NCBI GenBank assembly: GCA_900766785.1
Contig: CAAFWT010000035.1
Coordinates: forward strand, 1 to 13,431
Source of the DNA: an uncultured Paraprevotella sp.
GTDB lineage: Bacteria > Bacteroidota > Bacteroidia > Bacteroidales > Bacteroidaceae
DNA length: 13,431 bases
Reading direction: 5' to 3'
Positions 1 to 4,975 of this stretch are shown here, piece after piece. The translations under genes were made by a program, and so were the position numbers. Position 1 is the first letter of the stretch. Each line of letters begins with the position of its first letter. The notes under the pieces were generated by a model that made no database searches, was not told where the DNA came from, and saw nothing but the letters and a program-made list of their open reading frames with translations.

Positions 1-401
1 AAGACCAAACTGTAAATCTGGGGAAACATACCCATAGCATGAGTAGGCGGCTCCGCAGCCGAAAAGGTTCACACACATGAGCCACGACCGCTCCTCTGCA
101 GCACCCCACTCCTTCCAGATATCACCATCCCGAATCTGACATTTTGCTGGTTTCGGAAGACTTTTGCTTACACTTTGTCATTCGAACATCTCCTCAGAAT
201 GTGTCAAAACGAACCAAGGCAGACTGCATGAGCATCCGACCGACGCTGAGAAGCACCAAAAAAGGGGCATCCAAACGCCTGAAAACTGAGTCTCAAGCAC
301 TGAAAATATCTGTCGCAAGCATTCCTGCCCGACAAAAGGGATGTTTTCGTGTTGATTCCCAGATACTTAAACCACCATCCACAAGCACTGGAGCATCGGA
401 C

Positions 402-461
402 GCAAATATTTGCAACCCAGGATGCAAGTATTTGCAACCTCACTTGCAAACGTTATCATCC
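402..461. repeat. three-unit 22-bp tandem repeat with palindromic core
   Basis: Units begin at 402, 424 and 446, exactly 22 bp apart. The first core is GCAAATATTTGCAACC and its first 12 bases are a perfect palindrome (GCAAATATTTGC). The second, GCAAGTATTTGCAACC, differs at one base. The third, GCAAACGTTATCATCC, is degenerate and matches at 11 of 16 positions. A 22-bp period is about two helical turns, so the cores would face the same side of the DNA. That suits cooperative protein binding, but a binding role is inference; a decayed microsatellite-like duplication is the simple alternative. Confidence 0.6.
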
Positions 462-634
462 CAGAATTCATACGTTCATCTGCATCGAAAAGAGCCCTCC
501 CCCACCCCTACTTTTATGTCCTGGAGACCATATTCACAGGCTCATCCAAGACCCAAACAAGAGATTCCACACCCCCTAAAACACACTTTCGGACGGATTC
601 TGAGCCGATTTCTGCGGTCAAAAGCATGAATTTC

Positions 635-671
635 TTGCACAAAAGAGAGCAAATGTGCAATGTTTCTCTCT
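635..671 (+). other. two overlapping, mutually exclusive hairpins
   Basis: Stem A pairs TTGCACA (635-641) with TGTGCAA (654-660), a 7-bp perfect match around a 12-nt loop. Stem B pairs AGAGAG-c-AAA (644-653) with TTTCTCTCT (663-671), nine pairs with one bulged C and a 9-nt loop. The two share bases 651-660 and cannot form together. Such pairs occur in attenuators and small RNAs, but no promoter or open reading frame here links them to a gene. Confidence 0.35.
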
Positions 672-701
672 CCTTTGAACGAAAAAGCAGCACCACTGGG
701 A

Positions 702-716
702 GTGTCATTTTGACAC
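702..716. other. short perfect hairpin
   Basis: GTGTCA-TTT-TGACAC is a six-base perfect inverted repeat with a three-base spacer, about 110 bp upstream of the bamD promoter. It could be a protein-binding palindrome or a small stem. No U-rich tail follows, so it is not a convincing intrinsic terminator. Confidence 0.35.
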
Positions 717-823
717 CACAAATGCCGTTTCAGCGACACATCACAACTGCCCATTTACAGTTAAATAATCCCAAGAGCATTCCTTTTTGCCCACAACTCA
801 CAGTCTATTAGAATAAAAAGTAG

Positions 824-831
824 TACCTTTG
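824..831 (+). promoter_or_regulatory. bamD promoter, Bacteroidetes -7 box
   Basis: TACCTTTG matches the Bacteroidetes primary-sigma -7 consensus TAnnTTTG exactly and is followed by CA, as is common in this group. No clear TTTG -33 box lies at the usual 19-21 bp spacing. Transcription should begin near 836-838. That leaves only 2-4 nt before the upstream ATG (840) but about 15 nt before the ATG at 852, which helps decide the bamD start. Confidence 0.7.
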
Positions 832-851
832 CAACATCTATGCGCTATAAG

Positions 852-1715
852 ATGAAGAAGAATGTGATGCTGACTCTGTTCCTGGCAGCCCTATTGACTG
901 GTTGCGGGGAATACTCTGCTGTACAGAAGTCCGCCGACTATGACTACCGCTACGAGGTGGCCAAGGCCAACTATGCAGAAGGAAAGTACAGCAAAGCCTC
1001 ACAGCTGCTGGGCGACTTGCTGGCTCCGCTCAAAGGTACGCAGAACGGCGAAGAAAGTCTGTACATGATAGCCCAATGCTGTTTCAAAAGCAAAGACTAT
1101 GAGACAGCCTCCACCTTCTACCGCAAGTATTACCAGAGCTATCCCAAAGGAGAATTTGTGGAACAGGCCAGATACGGATGTGGATACTCTCTGTATAAGA
1201 TGACCCCTGACCCTCGCCTTGACCAAAGCAGTACCATGGAGTCCATCACCGAATTCCAGAATTTCCTGGACCTGTATCCCCACACATCCCTGCGAGAGCA
1301 GACCACCCAGATGATTTACGCTCTGCAGGACAAACTGGTGGAGAAGGAGTTTCTCTCTGCCAAACTGTATTATGACCTGGGGAGTTACGTGGGCAACATG
1401 ACCTACGGCGGAAGCAATTACGAAGCCTGTGTGGTCACAGCCGAAAATGCACTCAAGGACTATCCCTACGCCTCATCGGAAAGACGAGAGGAGTTTGCCG
1501 TGATGATAGTGAGAGCCAAGTATCAGTTGGCCATGAAGAGCGTGGAGGAAAAGCGAGTGGAGCGATTCCGTAGCGTGGTGGACGAATGCTATGCCTTCAG
1601 GAACGATTACCCGGAAAGTACACATCTGAAGGAAGTCAACTCCATGCTGTCCAATGCCGAATCCATCATCAAGAAGAAGCACATTCAGATACAGGATACC
1701 GAAGAGACAAACTGA
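852..1715 (+). CDS. bamD: outer membrane protein assembly factor BamD (lipoprotein)
   Basis: BamD is the TPR lipoprotein of the BAM complex, which folds beta-barrel proteins into the outer membrane with BamA. From the start at 852 the protein has 287 residues. It opens with a short lipoprotein signal peptide (MKKNVMLTLFLAALLTGC) whose lipobox LTGC makes Cys18 the lipidated residue. The residues after Cys18 are GEY, not an acidic export tag, which fits an inward-facing periplasmic lipoprotein. TPR-like helical pairs follow from about residue 30, with alternating Ala, Tyr and Leu (YEVAKANYAEGKYSKASQLL, then IAQCCFKSKDYETASTFYRK). The length fits Bacteroidetes BamD. An in-frame ATG at 840 would add four residues, but it sits almost on the predicted transcription start. 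It is first in a plus-strand cluster with rpoZ (43-nt gap) and the DUF4293 gene. Confidence 0.93.
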   Translation: MKKNVMLTLFLAALLTGCGEYSAVQKSADYDYRYEVAKANYAEGKYSKASQLLGDLLAPLKGTQNGEESLYMIAQCCFKSKDYETASTFYRKYYQSYPKGEFVEQARYGCGYSLYKMTPDPRLDQSSTMESITEFQNFLDLYPHTSLREQTTQMIYALQDKLVEKEFLSAKLYYDLGSYVGNMTYGGSNYEACVVTAENALKDYPYASSERREEFAVMIVRAKYQLAMKSVEEKRVERFRSVVDECYAFRNDYPESTHLKEVNSMLSNAESIIKKKHIQIQDTEETN

Positions 1716-1758
1716 AGAAGACATACAACGAAAAAAAATATCTCATTACAGACTATAT

Positions 1759-2094
1759 ATGGATTATAAGAAATCAACAGCACCGACCAATACGGTGACA
1801 CGCGATGTGATGAATCTGTGCAAGGACACAGACAACATCTATGAGAGCATTGCCATTATCGCAAAGCGAGCCAACCAGATTTCTGCAGACATCAAGACTG
1901 AGCTCAACAAGAAGCTGCAGGAGTTTGCAAGCCCCACCGACACACTCGATGAGACCTTCGAGAACCGTGAGCAGATAGAGATAAGCCGTTTCTACGAGCG
2001 TCTGCCCAAGCCCACTCTCATGGCCACAGAGGAATTCATAGAGGGCAAGATATTCTATCGCAACCCCAGCAAGGAAACTCCCCTGGAATATTGA
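1759..2094 (+). CDS. rpoZ: DNA-directed RNA polymerase subunit omega
   Basis: This is the Bacteroidetes form of omega (Rpb6-like), which helps assemble and stabilise RNA polymerase by chaperoning the beta-prime subunit. The protein has 111 residues. It begins MDYKKSTAPTNTVTRDVMNL and contains the hallmark stretch IYESIAIIAKRANQI (about 27-41), the omega-fold helix that contacts beta-prime. The C-terminal half (FENREQIEISRFYERLPKPT, about 67-86) is typical of the Bacteroidetes branch. The frame is open further upstream into bamD, but those 35 codons overlap bamD and lack family similarity. The ATG at 1759, after an A-rich leader, gives the expected family N-terminus. It probably shares the bamD transcript, since no separate promoter is evident. 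Confidence 0.92.
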   Translation: MDYKKSTAPTNTVTRDVMNLCKDTDNIYESIAIIAKRANQISADIKTELNKKLQEFASPTDTLDETFENREQIEISRFYERLPKPTLMATEEFIEGKIFYRNPSKETPLEY

Positions 2095-2102
2095 TCCCTA
2101 TC

Positions 2103-2118
2103 CTCCACCCCGCTGGAG
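2103..2118 (+). other. small hairpin between rpoZ and the DUF4293 gene
   Basis: CTCCA-CCCCGC-TGGAG forms a five-pair GC-rich stem with a six-base loop, nine bases after the rpoZ stop. No U-run follows, so it is more likely an mRNA processing or stabilising element, or chance, than a terminator. Confidence 0.3.
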
Positions 2119-2147
2119 ATTAGTTGCAAAACAAAAAGACAGGTACG

Positions 2148-2606
2148 ATGATACAACGCATACAGAGTGTATACCTCTTCCTTGCCTCCATGGCATGTGT
2201 GGCTTGCATGAGCATGGGCATCGGCCGTTTCTATACCGAAGAGGGTGAGCAGGTGGGCAGACTCTTCAATCTGTGGATGAGTATGCCCGACGGACAGAAG
2301 TCACTCTTCCCCTGGGCTCTCTTCATCATTCTGCTCGTCTGCGCAACCTTGTTGCTGGCAAACATCTTCCTCTACAAGCGCCGTGTACTGCAACTCCGCA
2401 TCAGTTTGTTCTGTCTACTGATACTGGTAGGATGGTATGCCGTATATGCGATATTTGCCTGGATGAAGATGGAGTCCATGCAAGCTATGTTTCGCCCCGA
2501 ATGGCCTGCAGCATTCCCTGCCATAGCCATCGTGCTCATATGGCTGGCCAAGCGCGGCATCATGAGAGACATACTCCTCCTGAAGTCATTGGACCGACTG
2601 AGATAA
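2148..2606 (+). CDS. DUF4293 family four-helix membrane protein
   Basis: The protein has 152 residues and begins MIQRIQSVYLFLA, which is the family's characteristic N-terminus. An upstream in-frame TTG at 2124 would add eight residues with no support, so the ATG at 2148 is preferred. Four hydrophobic segments are visible at about residues 6-25, 54-76, 84-106 and 121-135, with a short soluble loop (about 27-52) between the first two and a basic C-terminus, giving an integral inner-membrane protein. The function of DUF4293 is not known. It follows rpoZ by 53 nt, and in Bacteroidetes the bamD-rpoZ-DUF4293 order is commonly kept, so a housekeeping envelope role is plausible but only inferred. A strong terminator follows. 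Confidence 0.85.
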   Translation: MIQRIQSVYLFLASMACVACMSMGIGRFYTEEGEQVGRLFNLWMSMPDGQKSLFPWALFIILLVCATLLLANIFLYKRRVLQLRISLFCLLILVGWYAVYAIFAWMKMESMQAMFRPEWPAAFPAIAIVLIWLAKRGIMRDILLLKSLDRLR

Positions 2607-2626
2607 CCCGCAGTCCAAGCATCATA

Positions 2627-2681
2627 AAGCAGGAATCACACGGTACTTGATTCACATATCATACCTGTGTGATTCCTGCTT
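2627..2681. terminator. bidirectional terminator between the DUF4293 gene and uvrB
   Basis: A 15-bp perfect inverted repeat pairs 2627-2641 with 2667-2681 (AAGCAGGAATCACAC / GTGTGATTCCTGCTT). GGTA (2642-2645) and TACC (2662-2665) extend the stem by four pairs past a bulged T, leaving a 16-base loop. It lies 20 nt after the DUF4293 stop and about 50 nt beyond the uvrB stop on the other strand, so it can serve both converging transcripts. The flanking U/A tracts are short. Confidence 0.8.
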
Positions 2682-2731
2682 GCTTTATCTCCGACGGCAT
2701 CAGAATCTCCTGCCAGCCGCGGCCTGGGGAA

Positions 2732-4759
2732 TCATCTCTGCACGTTCTTCTGCTCCAGTTCAGTTTGCAGACGCAACATCTCATCACGCAAGAGAGCAGC
2801 ATCCACGAAATTGAGTTCCTTGGCAGCCTTCTGCATCCGTTTCCTGAGGGAATCTATCTCTCGTTCCATCTGCTCTGGGGTGTGCAACTCACGTTCAGCA
2901 GCAAGAACAACAGGAGACGGCTGGGGTTCCACATAAGCCCTCTGTTCGCTGGCATTGCCTGCCTGCAGGAGGTCTCCCATGGTCTGCTCTTTGGATATAG
3001 GCTTGGGGATGATGTGGTGAGCCTCATTGTAGGCCAGCTGCACCTGTCTTCTCCTGTTGGTCTCCTCTATCGTCAAGGCCATGCTTTCCGTGATGACATC
3101 GGCATACATGATGGCGCGTCCATTCAGATTGCGTGCAGCACGTCCCACAGTCTGTGTTAGGCTGCGATGGCTACGCAGAAAACCTTCCTTGTCAGCATCC
3201 AGGATGGCCACCAGACTTACCTCAGGCAAGTCGAGGCCTTCACGCAGGAGATTGACTCCCACCAGTACGCTGTAGATACCCGAACGGAGATCATTCATGA
3301 TACGAACGCGCTCCAGGGTGTCCACATCGCTATGGATGTAGGCCGTCTCTATGCCGTGCCTCTGCAGATATTCCGTGAGTTCCTCAGCCATTCGCTTGGT
3401 GAGGGTGGTGACCAGGGTACGCTCTCCCCGTTCTATGCGTATCTGAATCTCCTCCATGAGGTCATCCACCTGATTCTGTGTAGGACGAACCTCTATCACG
3501 GGGTCAGGCAATCCAGTGGGTCTGATGAGCTGTTCCACCACGATACCCTCACTCTGAGCCAACTCATAGTCGGCGGGCGTTGCACTTACATAGATGACCT
3601 GATGAGTGAGTTCCTGAAACTCCTCAAACTTCAGCGGACGATTGTCGCGGGCTGCAGGCAGACGGAATCCATAATACACCAGATTGTTCTTTCGTGCTCT
3701 GTCTCCGCCATACATAGCACTTATCTGTGGCACAGACACATGACTCTCATCTATGATGGTGAGATAATCCTCAGGGAAGAAGTCGAGCAGACAATAGGGA
3801 CGGGTGCCTGGTTCGCGCCCGTCAAAATATCGGCTATAGTTCTCAATACCCGAGCAGTGTCCCAGTTCCCTGATCATCTCCATGTCATAGGTAACACGCT
3901 CATGCAACCTCTTGGCCTCGAGCATCCTGCCTTCCTCCTCAAAGAGAGTCACCTGCTTGGCCAGGTCATCCTCTATCTTGCGTATGGCTTGCTCCTGTGC
4001 CTCATGACTGGTCATAAAGAGATTGGCAGGATAGACCTTATAATCCTCAAAGGAAGCCATGCGCTGCAGAGTCTGCGGTTCGAGTTCCTCGATGGACTCT
4101 ATCTCATCTCCCCAGAAGGTGATGCGCAGAATCTGGTCGGCATAGGCAAGAGCCACATCCACGGTATCACCCTTGACACGCATCTGGCCACGTGCCAGAG
4201 TGAGATCGTTACGCACATAGAGGCTGTCGGTCAACTTTCTCAGCAACTGCTGTCTGTCCATCCGTTGTCCTACCCGCAGCTCTATCATATTCTCATAGAA
4301 GGCGGCAGGATTACCCATGCCATAGATGCATGACACGCTGCTCACCACCACCACGTCCTTCCGTCCCGAAAGCAAAGCGCTGGTGGCAGAGAGTCGCAGT
4401 TTGTCTATCTCCTGATTGATGGCCAGGTCCTTCTCTATATAAGTATCGGTACTGGGGATGTACGCCTCAGGCTGGTAATAGTCATAGTAACTGACATAGT
4501 ATTCCACGGCATTCTCAGGAAAGAACTGTTTCATCTCTCCATAGAGCTGAGCCGCAAGCGTCTTGTTGTGACTCAGGATGAGCGTGGGCTTGTTGACCTG
4601 AGCGATTACATTGGCCACGGTAAAAGTCTTGCCGCTGCCCGTGACACCCAACAAGGTCTGAGCCGGCACACCCGAAAGTATACCTTGAGTGAGCTGGCGT
4701 ATGGCCTCTGGCTGGTCGCCCGTAGGTGCATATTTGGATATAAGTTTGAAGTCTCCCAT
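2732..4759 (-). CDS. uvrB: excinuclease ABC subunit UvrB
   Basis: UvrB is the damage-verifying helicase-like subunit of UvrABC nucleotide excision repair; it receives damaged DNA from UvrA and recruits UvrC. From the start at 4759 the protein has 675 residues, the normal length. Walker A GVTGSGKT lies at 38-45. The DNA-threading beta-hairpin YYDYYQPEAYIPSTDTYIEK begins at 91. Walker B/DEAD-like IIDESH is at 335-340, motif V GVNLLREGLDLPE at 501-513 and motif VI QTVGRAARN at 536-544. A C-terminal UVR coiled coil that binds UvrC lies at about 630-667. An in-frame ATG at 4783 would add eight residues but lies upstream of the predicted promoter box, so 4759 is preferred. It converges with the DUF4293 gene and diverges from the metalloprotease gene. 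Confidence 0.97.
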   Translation of the reverse strand: MGDFKLISKYAPTGDQPEAIRQLTQGILSGVPAQTLLGVTGSGKTFTVANVIAQVNKPTLILSHNKTLAAQLYGEMKQFFPENAVEYYVSYYDYYQPEAYIPSTDTYIEKDLAINQEIDKLRLSATSALLSGRKDVVVVSSVSCIYGMGNPAAFYENMIELRVGQRMDRQQLLRKLTDSLYVRNDLTLARGQMRVKGDTVDVALAYADQILRITFWGDEIESIEELEPQTLQRMASFEDYKVYPANLFMTSHEAQEQAIRKIEDDLAKQVTLFEEEGRMLEAKRLHERVTYDMEMIRELGHCSGIENYSRYFDGREPGTRPYCLLDFFPEDYLTIIDESHVSVPQISAMYGGDRARKNNLVYYGFRLPAARDNRPLKFEEFQELTHQVIYVSATPADYELAQSEGIVVEQLIRPTGLPDPVIEVRPTQNQVDDLMEEIQIRIERGERTLVTTLTKRMAEELTEYLQRHGIETAYIHSDVDTLERVRIMNDLRSGIYSVLVGVNLLREGLDLPEVSLVAILDADKEGFLRSHRSLTQTVGRAARNLNGRAIMYADVITESMALTIEETNRRRQVQLAYNEAHHIIPKPISKEQTMGDLLQAGNASEQRAYVEPQPSPVVLAAERELHTPEQMEREIDSLRKRMQKAAKELNFVDAALLRDEMLRLQTELEQKNVQR

Positions 4760-4770
4760 AATGTCGACTG

Positions 4771-4778
4771 CAAAAATA
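4771..4778 (-). promoter_or_regulatory. uvrB promoter, -7 box
   Basis: On the minus strand the sequence is TATTTTTG followed by CAG, an exact match to TAnnTTTG. Transcription would begin near 4764-4767, leaving a leader of only about 5-8 nt before the ATG at 4759. No clear -33 TTTG box is visible. The box position excludes the upstream ATG at 4783 for transcripts starting here. Confidence 0.65.
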
Positions 4779-4847
4779 GACATTTTTCATGGCTCGCACC
4801 TTGCCGCAGCAGAAAGAAATACAGTTGCAAGTATAATAACAGGCATG

Positions 4848-4948
4848 AACAATTGTTAAACTTACCTAACATTTTCGCACTCATCCAAAAATATCACATA
4901 AATTTGTAATATAAAAGAATACACCACCGAGCCGTGTCGGTTAGGTAA
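4848..4948. promoter_or_regulatory. inverted repeats in the uvrB / metalloprotease divergent region
   Basis: Three symmetric elements lie in this short region. AACAATTGTT (4848-4857) is a perfect 10-bp palindrome. TTACCTAAC (4862-4870) and GTTAGGTAA (4940-4948) form a perfect 9-bp inverted repeat flanking the protease promoter. ACCGA (4926-4930) and TCGGT (4937-4941) form a 5-bp hairpin in the predicted leader. The left arm of the 9-bp repeat is upstream of the predicted transcription start, so that repeat would have to act on DNA, as an operator pair, rather than in RNA. No regulator is encoded nearby, and chance symmetry cannot be excluded. Confidence 0.35.
4899..4906 (+). promoter_or_regulatory. 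metalloprotease gene promoter, -7 box
   Basis: TAAATTTG matches TAnnTTTG exactly. TTTTCG at 4872-4877 is a weak -33 candidate at roughly the right spacing. Transcription would begin near 4911-4913, giving an approximately 63-nt leader before the ATG at 4976. The leader contains the small ACCGA/TCGGT hairpin. Confidence 0.55.
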
Positions 4949-4975
4949 ATACTAATTCCAAATCACAATCCCAAC

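Larger units (their letters stand above)
1..839. other. gene-free region upstream of bamD
   Basis: No reading frame here looks like a real protein. The open frames on both strands are rich in Ser, Thr, Pro, His and Lys, overlap each other in several frames and show no domain, signal peptide or plausible start context. The stretch holds a 22-bp tandem palindromic repeat (402-461), alternative hairpins (635-671), a short hairpin (702-716) and the bamD promoter (824-831). At the extreme left edge the minus strand is open from about position 177 down to 1, with one ATG at 78. It could be the start of a gene continuing outside the window, but there is too little of it to support a call. An 0.8-kb gene-free stretch is long for a bacterial chromosome, so a small RNA or a decayed gene is possible. 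Confidence 0.6.

Noticed and set aside
1..177. Minus-strand open frame running off the left edge (ATG at 78, open since about 177)
   Set aside because: The translated stretch is plausible-looking but only 26 residues lie after the ATG and no family is recognisable. Sequence beyond the edge would be needed.
144..811. Overlapping plus-strand open frames of 76-161 codons in the left-end region
   Set aside because: They overlap each other in different frames, have biased Ser/Thr/Pro/His composition, no recognisable domain, no signal peptide and no promoter placed before them. Some read through the 22-bp repeat.
1654..1758. Longer N-terminal extension of rpoZ starting inside bamD
   Set aside because: It overlaps the end of bamD and adds basic residues not found in the omega family; the ATG at 1759 gives the normal family start.
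3167..4333. 388-codon plus-strand open frame inside uvrB
   Set aside because: It is an antisense shadow of uvrB, whose helicase motifs are all intact on the minus strand.
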